DNA of 8,460 nt, taken from contig DHIR01000203.1 in NCBI GenBank assembly GCA_002403905.1, positions 2,898 to 11,357 on the forward strand, written 5' to 3'. This document shows, piece after piece, positions 1-6,074 of this stretch (position 1 is its first letter; each line of letters begins with the position of its first letter). The notes under the pieces are model-generated. The model worked only from the letters and a program-made list of their open reading frames with translations, had not been told where the DNA came from and searched no databases. This DNA comes from Mucilaginibacter sp. UBA4741. Lineage in GTDB: Bacteria > Bacteroidota > Bacteroidia > Sphingobacteriales > Sphingobacteriaceae. A program made the position numbers and the translations under genes.

Positions 1-1
1 C

Positions 2-664
2 GAGAATGAGCCTATTATAACCAGCCGCCTGCCTGAAAGGCCACCAGGGTTAGTGGACTTTTCAAAAAGTGATTATTCGTTCTTTGAAGAAGTATTAATA
101 CCTATCGTTTATCAAGTTGCCCAAGACATTGTTAATGGTGCTATTGGTCCAGAAGACTATCCACAAATTATTTCCGATCTATTCGATAACCCAAACATAC
201 ACGTTACCGATACAGATACACTGGATTTTATTAAAATACTCTTTGAAAAAGTATTGCTAAACGAGATAACAAGACATGATTTTCAAACCCTCTTGGCAAC
301 TTATAAAGGAGCATCAGAAGATCAGGTAATTACTGTAGCCTATATTTTATATGCCTTTCAATCCAGTGCCATAGCGGCAGCAGAAATGCACCTTATCTTA
401 ATGACACGTATTGAAAAAATACATTCAAAAAATTTCGTGGGCTTTTATAAATATATGATCGTTCCGTTTTTTGAAAGCTTTTGGGTCAAGAAATTTGAAA
501 CCCATAAAAAAGAATTTTCAGACAACGATTTTTGGCTGAATAAGAGTTTACCATCATTTCAAAAGGTTGATTCCTCACAGAAGTTAAGGAAACTGTTTAG
601 GACATTAAGGCACCACCTACCCTTAAAAACAACGACCACTCAGGATGATTGGATAGATAGTTAA
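2..664 (+). CDS. Unrecognised protein, C-terminal part (5' end outside window)
   Basis: The reading frame is open from base 2 to the TAA at 662-664, giving about 220 residues. A GTG at 53 could be read as a start, but the frame continues upstream with coding-like sequence (ENEPIITSRLPERPPG), so I treat the gene as cut by the left edge. I do not recognise the family. The visible part looks mostly alpha-helical. It has an acidic first half, a moderately hydrophobic helix around GTG-based residues 90-116 (ITVAYILYAFQSSAIAAAEM), an aromatic FFESFW stretch, and a basic tail (KLRKLFRTLRHHLP) ending in a Thr-rich segment. There is no signal peptide in view and no catalytic motif I can name. The hydrophobic helix contains a Glu and polar residues and is more likely buried than membrane-spanning. 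The gene is clearly more AT-rich than its downstream neighbour, which starts only 22 bases later, so the two are probably co-transcribed. Confidence 0.7.
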   Translation, partial: ENEPIITSRLPERPPGLVDFSKSDYSFFEEVLIPIVYQVAQDIVNGAIGPEDYPQIISDLFDNPNIHVTDTDTLDFIKILFEKVLLNEITRHDFQTLLATYKGASEDQVITVAYILYAFQSSAIAAAEMHLILMTRIEKIHSKNFVGFYKYMIVPFFESFWVKKFETHKKEFSDNDFWLNKSLPSFQKVDSSQKLRKLFRTLRHHLPLKTTTTQDDWIDS

Positions 665-686
665 TAATAATTACCAAATTATCACA

Positions 687-1454
687 ATGGCAAGATCACT
701 GGTTTTAATTAAAAAGTCAATCGCCGACCATTTGCAACAGTTAATCGATACCCAACAGGGTTTAAACCTCTCGTGGAAATGTAATTACTGTCATAACAAG
801 CATTCCGGCAATATGCTAAAAAAGGTCAAAAAGGCCGAGGCTGGCTACGAAATCGAAAGTTTCAAACCCGACATGACCCTTTTCGACGAACAGCAACAGG
901 TTTTTGCCGTGATCCAACTATCGACCAAGCAAAAACCCGATGCTGTCGCTATCCAATTTTACGAAGCAAAAGGTATCATTTATATGCAGGTCAAATTGGA
1001 ACCGCAGGATGAACTGGAAAGTTTAAAAGCGAAACTCGTGCAGCCTGATTTTGTCGGCACTTGTTTCAATCCTAAATGCAAAGAATGCAACCACTTCCTC
1101 CAAAAAACCATTATGACCATCATTGAGGAGGATTGCTATAAATGTAAACATCCGATGAAAGTCGCCGTGATTGAAGCTGGCATGTCCAGAGGCGGCACTT
1201 GTGTAGGCCCGGAAAGCTTCACCCCAACAGAAATTGAGCTGGCACGCAGTAAAGGCGTATTGATAGAACCTGTCTTTAGTAAAACCAGGCAAGAGCGGTA
1301 TTTAGCCAACATCTGTCCGGGTTGTAACACCTTTGTCGGCCAACACTATCTTTTTACCGATTATTTAAGTCCTGCTGGTATGGGTTACCTTAAGCACGAA
1401 ACCCATCAGGTGGGTTATTACTGTGATTATTGCAGCGAAGGCGACTGGGTATAG
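687..1454 (+). CDS. Multi-zinc-ribbon protein with possible degenerate CoiA/PD-(D/E)XK-like segment
   Basis: A 255-residue cytoplasmic protein with four CxxC knuckles: C32/C35, C131/C134 (preceded by C126), C150/C153 and C210/C213, plus the closing pair C246/C249. The pairs 131/134 with 150/153, and 210/213 with 246/249, each have the spacing of a zinc ribbon. Between the first and second knuckles, residues 58-104 read SFKPDMTLFDE, then QQVFAVIQLS, then a Y-E-A-K-G-I-I-Y-M strand. This resembles the beta-sheet core of CoiA-like and very-short-patch-type nuclease folds, where PD precedes a strand ending ExK or ExQ. Here the acidic residue of that strand is V75 (V-I-Q), so if the homology is real the site is probably inactive. 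The family assignment is my inference. It follows the truncated first gene by 22 bases and probably shares its transcript. It ends 34 bases before the end of the convergent RadC-like gene. Confidence 0.8.
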   Translation: MARSLVLIKKSIADHLQQLIDTQQGLNLSWKCNYCHNKHSGNMLKKVKKAEAGYEIESFKPDMTLFDEQQQVFAVIQLSTKQKPDAVAIQFYEAKGIIYMQVKLEPQDELESLKAKLVQPDFVGTCFNPKCKECNHFLQKTIMTIIEEDCYKCKHPMKVAVIEAGMSRGGTCVGPESFTPTEIELARSKGVLIEPVFSKTRQERYLANICPGCNTFVGQHYLFTDYLSPAGMGYLKHETHQVGYYCDYCSEGDWV

Positions 1455-1488
1455 CTGTTCTTGTTTAGGTTACTAACCGCGCTAACAC

Positions 1489-2067
1489 CTACAAAACCTT
1501 TTTCATCCACACTTTTGTAGACTGCGCCGCCACCAACCGCGCCGACAGTTCCATCGCCGCAATAATGGTCGAAGATTTCGCCATGCCCATACCCCTGAAC
1601 CGGCACAGCTCAAAAAGACGTTTCAAATCATGATCCACACTCAACAAGATCTGCTCTGCCAGGTCAACCGCTGTTTCATTCGGCGTACCCGAACCGATCA
1701 GCATCGCCAGTAGTTCGGCATCAGCCATCGCAGTCCGCCCTTGCTCCGCCAGTTTTTCGCGCGGGCGGAATTCAGGCGGCCAGCTTTTAATACCCTTAGC
1801 AGCCAATGGTTCATCAAACAACCCCCTTTGTCTATCCGCATAGGCTGCATGATGGAATAACGATGAAAATGACTGGATGACCAACTCGAAATCCCGTTCC
1901 CAAAATCTCAAAGAAGCCCGTTTATAGGTTTGATCGTCCTGTAACTGGCAACAGGCCATTGTCAAATACTTCCGATTATGAACATCCAGTCTGAAATCAA
2001 AAAAATAAGTATCACGTCCGCTGGAAAAACTCTCTGTAACTAAAATTGGATTTTTCATATTAAACAT
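1489..2067 (-). CDS. PUR-like (DUF3276) domain fused to RadC N-terminal domain, no JAMM domain
   Basis: A 192-residue protein with two recognisable parts. Residues about 7-75 match the Bacteroidota PUR-alpha-like DUF3276 pattern: an SGRDTYFFDFRLD strand, a KYLTMACCQ strand, a TYKRASLRFWERDFELVIQSF helix region. PUR domains bind single-stranded nucleic acid. Residues about 91-180 match the N-terminal domain of RadC/UPF0758: IKSWPPEFRPREKLAEQG, then MADAELLAMLIGSGT, then an HhH-like CRFRGMGMAKSSTIIAAMEL stretch. In RadC this domain precedes a JAMM metalloprotease-like domain (HxH...SxxD), which is absent here. The stop is followed by only 34 bases before the convergent gene, so there is no room for a lost domain. 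The product may be a DNA-binding adaptor; its function is unknown. Start: ATG at 2067 or ATG at 2058 (M4), neither with a clear Shine-Dalgarno, as is common in Bacteroidota. Both domain calls rest on pattern memory, not a search. Confidence 0.85.
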   Translation of the reverse strand: MFNMKNPILVTESFSSGRDTYFFDFRLDVHNRKYLTMACCQLQDDQTYKRASLRFWERDFELVIQSFSSLFHHAAYADRQRGLFDEPLAAKGIKSWPPEFRPREKLAEQGRTAMADAELLAMLIGSGTPNETAVDLAEQILLSVDHDLKRLFELCRFRGMGMAKSSTIIAAMELSARLVAAQSTKVWMKKVL

Positions 2068-2186
2068 TTTATCGGCACAAAACAGAACACAACAAAATGA
2101 TTATTCGGTTCAAAACACAATTACCCGATTTAAACGTTTTTTAAATCAGATAAAGAACTTTCAGACAGCTACATAAAATACACACC

Positions 2187-2588
2187 ATGTATTCAGACCC
2201 CCATCCCATAGAAAATAATTGCTGGCAATGCCATAAACCACTATTTGGACGGACAGATAAAAAGTTCTGCAATGATACCTGCCGGAATACCTATAACCGG
2301 AAGGCACAGCAAGGGGAATTAGTAGATGAGCCAGGCTTTATCAGGCAAATAACGCAAGCGATCCGAAAGAACCGGAAAATATTGGAACGTATCGCCGCAC
2401 CACGCCAATTGCCATGCCCGGTAAGCAGGCACCTATTGATCGAAGCCGGGTTTCATTTTAAGTTCTTTACCAGCATCCGCCAGCAGAAAGACGGCAGTAT
2501 CTATTATTTCTGTTTTGAATTTGGCTGGAAGGAAACGGAAGATCAAAAGTGTATCCTCGTATGTAATTATGACCAGGCCGATATTTAA
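2187..2588 (+). CDS. Small zinc-ribbon protein of a Bacteroidota conserved family
   Basis: A 133-residue protein. Residues 12-32 carry a compact zinc knuckle, C12-W-Q-C15 followed by KKFC28-NDTC32-RNTYNR. I recognise this arrangement from small uncharacterised Bacteroidota proteins, in which the knuckle is followed by a basic helix (here AIRKNRKILERI, residues 58-69) and a C-terminal beta region with a YYFCFEFGW signature (residues 106-114). The role is unknown; the knuckle plus basic helix would suit nucleic-acid or protein binding, which is an inference. It is divergent from the PUR-RadC gene across a 119-base AT-rich gap and lies 94 bases upstream of the abi-like gene, which has its own -7 box, so it may be a separate transcript. 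Length and layout look complete and intact. Confidence 0.85.
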   Translation: MYSDPHPIENNCWQCHKPLFGRTDKKFCNDTCRNTYNRKAQQGELVDEPGFIRQITQAIRKNRKILERIAAPRQLPCPVSRHLLIEAGFHFKFFTSIRQQKDGSIYYFCFEFGWKETEDQKCILVCNYDQADI

Positions 2589-2636
2589 AAAGTAAATGTT
2601 GTGTGATGTTAAACTATTTTTTAGCGATCAGAATTA

Positions 2637-2644
2637 TAAATTTG
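2637..2644 (+). promoter_or_regulatory. Bacteroidota-type -7 box (TAAATTTG) upstream of the abi-like gene
   Basis: TAAATTTG is an exact match to the TAnnTTTG consensus used by the Bacteroidota primary sigma factor. It lies 38 bases before the ATG at 2683, leaving a leader of about 30-35 bases. No clean TTTG is found at the expected -33 distance; only a T-rich stretch at 2617-2622 is nearby, which is too close. The call therefore rests on one box in AT-rich DNA. Confidence 0.45.
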
Positions 2645-2682
2645 CATATCGTATTGGATCTGCATTTACCTAAAAGTATTTT

Positions 2683-3711
2683 ATGGGAGAAAAAATAAAT
2701 TATAAAAGGAAAAGAACATGGTCTGAAAACCGGTACGTTTTATACCGGGTAGTGATCATTGGCACCATAGTCGCATTTATTAGCGGTGCATTTCTTGTGC
2801 TGTTCGTTCTATATAAAGACCAGTTCGGTTTACTAAGTAAAGCGGTGGCTGAATACGATAATGCCAAAGGGTCTACAGGCTCATCCAACAATCTGATCAG
2901 CAGCATCGGTAATAACGCTTCTTTGATCATCACCTTTTTGGGTGTTGTACTATTGATCATCACCTTAATCAGTCAAACGACCAATGCCCATAAAAATGGT
3001 TTTAAAGCTAGTTTCTTTGAATTTTTAAAGCTACACAGGAGCAATGTGGAACAGATGAAGACCAAAGGTAAATCTGGACATGATGCCTTTATCGCCATGT
3101 ACCAAGAGTTGATGGAAATTATACCGCTGGTAGAAAATGAAAAATTACCCTTACGATCACCAAAGCAAGTTTATGCTGTCGCATACTTAGCATTTTTCTG
3201 GGGTGTAGGCCCAAGTTCCTCTGTTATTTTAAAGGATTCTCTTAAAAATAACTACAAGATGCCCGAAGAAAATTTAAACCAGTTAATTCATAACCTGGAA
3301 GGCTACAAAAATAAGCGGGATAAGGAAATTGAAAATCAATCCGGTATCGGTACAAAAGAAAAAAAGAATTTACAATGCCTGTTAGACGGGCATCAATCCG
3401 ACTTAGGGCATTATTTCCGGCATCTGTACCAGACAGTTACCTTTATAAGCAACGAGCGTTCCTTGTGGTATTTTGAAAAATACGAGTATGGAAAGACTTT
3501 AAGGGCACAATTTTCTAACCATGAACTAGCCATATTCTTATTTAATGCCAACTCACCACTCGGAAAAAATTGGGAGACTGAAAAAAGTAGTTATAAACGT
3601 AAGCTGATTAGTTACTATGCCCTGATAAAAAATGTACCGCCCAGCCTGGTTAACCAACTAAAGATCAGGGAATCGTTTCCATCAATAGAATTTGAATTTG
3701 ATGAGCAGTAA
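2683..3711 (+). CDS. Putative phage abortive infection membrane protein (putAbiC-like)
   Basis: A 342-residue protein with two predicted membrane segments near the N terminus, residues about 21-45 and 80-98. A basic N-terminal tail (NYKRKRTW) suggests a cytoplasmic start, and the region between the helices is short and Gly/Ser-rich. The rest is soluble and cytoplasmic by the positive-inside rule. Two blocks recall the putAbiC family: FFEFLKLHRSNVEQM at about 111-125, and the hallmark at 237-294, HQSDLGHYFRHLYQTVTFI followed by YGKTLRAQFSNHELAIFLFNA. Family members are annotated as putative abortive-infection proteins, but the mechanism is not established and I do not infer an enzymatic activity. 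The gene is preceded by a TAAATTTG box. It is followed after 36 bases by the CxC/CxxC gene, which has its own promoter. The ORF is intact with a single plausible ATG start. Confidence 0.8.
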   Translation: MGEKINYKRKRTWSENRYVLYRVVIIGTIVAFISGAFLVLFVLYKDQFGLLSKAVAEYDNAKGSTGSSNNLISSIGNNASLIITFLGVVLLIITLISQTTNAHKNGFKASFFEFLKLHRSNVEQMKTKGKSGHDAFIAMYQELMEIIPLVENEKLPLRSPKQVYAVAYLAFFWGVGPSSSVILKDSLKNNYKMPEENLNQLIHNLEGYKNKRDKEIENQSGIGTKEKKNLQCLLDGHQSDLGHYFRHLYQTVTFISNERSLWYFEKYEYGKTLRAQFSNHELAIFLFNANSPLGKNWETEKSSYKRKLISYYALIKNVPPSLVNQLKIRESFPSIEFEFDEQ

Positions 3712-3728
3712 AAAGCTATTTAGATTTG
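3697..3728 (+). promoter_or_regulatory. Bacteroidota promoter TTTG-N20-TAGATTTG
   Basis: TTTG at 3697-3700 and TAGATTTG at 3721-3728 are separated by 20 bases, matching both halves of the Bacteroidota consensus (-33 TTTG, -7 TAnnTTTG). The -33 half lies inside the last codons of the abi-like gene and the -7 box lies just after its stop codon. Predicted transcription would begin around 3732-3736, about 12-16 bases before the ATG at 3748. This suggests that the two downstream genes can be expressed independently of the abi-like gene. Confidence 0.6.
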
Positions 3729-3747
3729 AAGTAAAAAATAACAGCTT

Positions 3748-4014
3748 ATGTTTGAACCTATATCTATCAAAGAATATGTAGAACTATTTGTAAGGGATAA
3801 CCCTTCTGAAAAGAAACAAGTCGTGGAAGAGCGTTTAAGAGACATACTCCATGCAGCCCTTTCGGGCACCAAATGCGCTTGCGGAAACCCTATATGGGTA
3901 ATAGGCGCTGCTGAAGTTGGCCTTTCCTGTTTTACCTGCATCACAGGAGGAACTATGCCCGAAGAAGATTTTGAGATCGAGGAACATTTAAATTACCTCC
4001 AAAAGTTAACATGA
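3748..4014 (+). CDS. Small CxC/CxxC zinc-binding protein, unknown function
   Basis: An 88-residue soluble protein. The N-terminal half is a charged helical region (YVELFVRDN, then EKKQVVEERLRDILHAAL). Residues 43-45 (C-A-C) and 61-64 (C-F-T-C) frame the hydrophobic segment GNPIWVIGAAEVGLS, giving four cysteines arranged like a small zinc site. The tail is acidic (PEEDFEIEEHLNYLQ). I have the impression of similar CxCG-PIWVIG...CFTCITG proteins in Bacteroidota but cannot name a family. The stop overlaps the start of the next gene as ATGA at 4011-4014, indicating translational coupling. It begins 36 bases after the abi-like gene and has its own consensus promoter. The pairing with the next gene suggests a two-protein module, but nothing in the sequence shows what it does. 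Confidence 0.75.
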   Translation: MFEPISIKEYVELFVRDNPSEKKQVVEERLRDILHAALSGTKCACGNPIWVIGAAEVGLSCFTCITGGTMPEEDFEIEEHLNYLQKLT

Positions 4015-4736
4015 AAGAAAACATTAAACAAATTATCCGCGAATTGAGCCAGGGCGACCTGATCGGCGGGGAACTGGAGGATAAAGAAAGCATCCTATTA
4101 CAAGAACTTCGCTGTTCAAACGATACGAGTGAGATCAAGGAGATTTGTTCCGCATTGACCAAATCAGGGACTATCCTGGCTGTTCCAAGTTTATTTGCCC
4201 TGATAAAGGGTTCAGGCCCTACCTTAAAACATCTTTTTGAAGAGGCCGTCATCGGCATTGCCCGTAGGGCAAAAGCCAGGGGCAGCCTGTTGCCCGGTCA
4301 ATATTACACACCTGAACACTGGCGGCCACAGTGGCAGGGGAGCAAAAAAAAGTTTTTGAGTTATGTCAACGTACTTGCGGACATCCACCAAAAGAATGAT
4401 GAAAATGAAGCCGAAGTAAACAGGATTGGCGAAATACTGGCAAAGGAAATGCAAATCGATATATCCCCTTATACCAGTTTCAAGGATTTTAAAGTCTGCA
4501 TAAATGGCTGGGACTTTAAGGAAGATTATAAGATCGTATTGGATAGGATGGAGCAGGAAAGAGTTATTGCCGCTGTTGAAGATGCCGGTATCGGGGAAAG
4601 CTGGGAAACATTCCTGACCGATCACCTGAATGACTTGAAATATGATTACCTGCTGACCAGGTTAAAAATGGGTGATAATTTTGCTTATCATCAATTTGTA
4701 CTGAAAATGGCAGAATGCCTGAATATAAAGGATTAG
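4011..4736 (+). CDS. Unrecognised helical protein, translationally coupled to the CxC/CxxC gene
   Basis: A 241-residue soluble protein with no signal peptide or membrane segment. Residues about 41-90 (EIKEICSALTKSGTILAVPS, then LFALIK, then TLKHLFEEAVIGIARRAKAR) have the look of a pair of HEAT-like antiparallel helices, the second ending in a basic patch. A middle stretch, PGQYYTPEHWRPQWQGSKKK (residues 95-114), is aromatic and basic. The C-terminal half alternates charged helices. No catalytic motif is recognised, and the HEAT-like reading is tentative. The ATG overlaps the preceding stop (ATGA, 4011-4014), so the two are almost certainly translated from one message. The gene ends 12 bases before a strong hairpin terminator. 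Together with the preceding gene it forms a tight two-gene unit that may or may not belong functionally to the upstream abi-like gene. Confidence 0.75.
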   Translation: MKENIKQIIRELSQGDLIGGELEDKESILLQELRCSNDTSEIKEICSALTKSGTILAVPSLFALIKGSGPTLKHLFEEAVIGIARRAKARGSLLPGQYYTPEHWRPQWQGSKKKFLSYVNVLADIHQKNDENEAEVNRIGEILAKEMQIDISPYTSFKDFKVCINGWDFKEDYKIVLDRMEQERVIAAVEDAGIGESWETFLTDHLNDLKYDYLLTRLKMGDNFAYHQFVLKMAECLNIKD

Positions 4737-4748
4737 ACCATTGAAAAT

Positions 4749-4782
4749 AGAAAGGGTTGCCGAAAATTCGGCAACCCTTTCT
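4749..4782. terminator. Bidirectional intrinsic terminator
   Basis: A perfect inverted repeat of up to 16 bp: GAAAGGGTTGCCGAA pairs with TTCGGCAACCCTTTC, extended by one more A-T pair, around a central AA. The innermost A-T pairs would open to form a realistic loop. The hairpin is A-flanked on the left and T-rich on the right (CCCTTTCTTAAAA on +). It sits between the convergent 241-aa gene (stop 4736) and the histone-like gene (stop 4804), so it can end transcripts from both sides. Confidence 0.85.
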
Positions 4783-4803
4783 TAAAAACAGCTTGAAATA
4801 AGC

Positions 4804-4986
4804 TTATTTACCCGCTTTACTTTTCAGTTCAGATACCTCCGCACGGCCTTTTTGTGCCAATACTTTAATCTCCTGGTAAGCTTTTCTCAAACGTGTTCCT
4901 GCGGCTTTATTATTTTTGGTATGAAATGCGATGGCATCTGCTTCTGTGGCTGCTACTAAGTCTTTTAACTTTTGAAATGTTGACAT
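4804..4986 (-). CDS. Histone H1-like (Hc1-type) small DNA-binding protein
   Basis: A 60-residue basic protein with the compact pattern of Bacteroidota Hc1-like histones: an N-terminal helix FQKLKDLVAATEADAIAF, the conserved NNKAAGTRLRKAYQEIKVLA core (residues about 25-44), and a KAGRAEVSEL-like charged end. Members are annotated as histone H1-like and are presumed to bind DNA non-specifically. Length is normal for the family and the ORF is complete. It is the last minus-strand gene of this cluster, 60 bases downstream of the 333-aa mobile-element protein, and is closed by the shared terminator at 4749-4782. The 60-base gap is AT-rich and shows no exact TAnnTTTG box, so it may be read from the tra transcript. 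Possible roles, condensing element DNA or limiting its expression, are inference. Confidence 0.85.
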   Translation of the reverse strand: MSTFQKLKDLVAATEADAIAFHTKNNKAAGTRLRKAYQEIKVLAQKGRAEVSELKSKAGK

Positions 4987-5046
4987 AATTTAATTGGTTT
5001 TTAAAACGTGAATTTATAAAAAAATGATGAATCGCTTCTTAAAGCA

Positions 5047-6048
5047 TTACATGCTCATTTCATGGCTTTCGGCGAGGTCTTTCTTTTTGCTATTGCCTTT
5101 GGATAAGGATTGTTCCTGTTTTTGTTCTTTGAGTAATTCCTCACGTTTTTCCGGCTTACCGTTCAGCTGAAAAAAGTTAATGTTACCATAGCGGGGCACC
5201 GCTTCAATCCGCATTGCCACATCTTTGCCGTCTTTACCTTCCACCGTAACTACAGGGCGGTTACCATCTTTCAGTTCGGTGATAATTTCCGCTGACTTTT
5301 TAGGGTCGTCCAATTGTTTGATGCGGTATTCGTCCAATGACTTTTTTACGTCAAAGCCATAGTTTTCGTTATACTGCTGCACTTTATAATTACCGTATTT
5401 ATCCTTTGGCTTATCAAAAGCAATGGCGTTCCATGCTTTATATTGTTCCCCGGCCCGGCTAACGAGGTCATCACGGTAAGCAGACCGTCCCTGCAACATA
5501 TTGGAACCCTGTTGCACATTATACCCAACCCCTTTTTCTACATAATGCGAATTGGATAAGGCTGGGCTGTAATAAGCCTGGTTAAACTCCTTGCTGACAT
5601 AATCCACTTTACCATCCTTCATGGTGGCCGCAGTTTGTTTAAAAGGCAGGTCTTCCTTCGTGTTTTTACCAATGGCAAGCTCAGACTTTCCGGTTTGAGT
5701 CTTAAAGAATTCGATAGCCTCCGCCGGGCTGTCAAACTTGCGGATCAGGTTATCCGGTTTTTTCCCCGGCTCGTTTGGCGTAATAACCAAATATTTCAAG
5801 TCGTTTTCTAAAGGTTTGGCTTTACTCAATGCCAGGTCATACCGGTTAAAATAATAGTATTCCGATTGTTCGGATCGTTTAAAGTGCAGGGTTACGTCCA
5901 TCTGCCCTTTATCCGCAGGAAGCTGGCCTTTGAGTTCAAAAGCCGGGAGGTTCTTCTCCATGTGTTCTTCCATCTGTTTGATGAAATGATCATCAAACTT
6001 CAAGGCTCTCATTTCGCCCTGTAAATTTTCTAAATTGTTTTTGTTCAT
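5047..6048 (-). CDS. Conserved Bacteroidota mobile-element protein of unknown function
   Basis: A 333-residue, strongly charged, soluble protein without signal peptide or membrane segment. It resembles a family commonly found with Bacteroidota conjugative elements. The N-terminal part (residues about 10-80) has FDDHFIKQMEEHMEKNLPAF, then VTLHFKRSEQSEYYYFNRYD. The middle part, about 180-250, has GSNMLQGRSAY, then EQYKAWNAIAFDKPKDKYGN, then VQQYNENYGFDVKKSLDEY. A further segment (about 275-310) reads TVEGKDGKDVAMRIEAVPRY and then NINFFQLNGK. The C-terminal 30 residues are low-complexity Lys/Glu/Gln/Ser. I recall this arrangement from proteins next to tra or toprim/DUF3945-type genes but can give no biochemical role. 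It begins 26 bases after traM, where traN would be expected, and so is likely on the tra transcript. Confidence 0.8.
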   Translation of the reverse strand: MNKNNLENLQGEMRALKFDDHFIKQMEEHMEKNLPAFELKGQLPADKGQMDVTLHFKRSEQSEYYYFNRYDLALSKAKPLENDLKYLVITPNEPGKKPDNLIRKFDSPAEAIEFFKTQTGKSELAIGKNTKEDLPFKQTAATMKDGKVDYVSKEFNQAYYSPALSNSHYVEKGVGYNVQQGSNMLQGRSAYRDDLVSRAGEQYKAWNAIAFDKPKDKYGNYKVQQYNENYGFDVKKSLDEYRIKQLDDPKKSAEIITELKDGNRPVVTVEGKDGKDVAMRIEAVPRYGNINFFQLNGKPEKREELLKEQKQEQSLSKGNSKKKDLAESHEMSM

Positions 6049-6074
6049 CGTATTTAAGATTAATTAAATGGTGA

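Noticed and set aside
53..55. GTG as the start of the first gene
   Set aside because: The frame is open to the window edge with coding-like residues upstream of the GTG, so a truncated gene is more likely than a true GTG start here.
1023..1330. Two overlapping minus-strand frames opposite the zinc-ribbon gene
   Set aside because: The sense frame contains regularly spaced CxxC knuckles, which will not arise by chance; the antisense frames show no motif.
1466..1491. Possible hairpin TAGGT...ACCTA between the convergent zinc-ribbon and PUR-RadC genes
   Set aside because: The stem is only 5 bp with an irregular interior and no T-run, too weak to call a terminator.
2068..2186. Divergent promoters between the PUR-RadC and small zinc-ribbon genes
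   Set aside because: The 119-base AT-rich gap should hold promoters for both genes, but I found no TAnnTTTG box on either strand; only near matches such as TCATTTTG on the minus strand, not enough to annotate.
2730..2748. Inverted repeat CCGGTA...TACCGG
   Set aside because: A 6-bp stem inside the coding start of the abi-like gene, without spacing or context for an operator or terminator; probably chance.
4224..4625. 133-codon minus-strand frame opposite the 241-aa gene
   Set aside because: The plus-strand gene has an ATGA-coupled start, coherent charged-helix composition and a terminator after its stop. The antisense frame has cysteine/aromatic-rich noise and no upstream signals.
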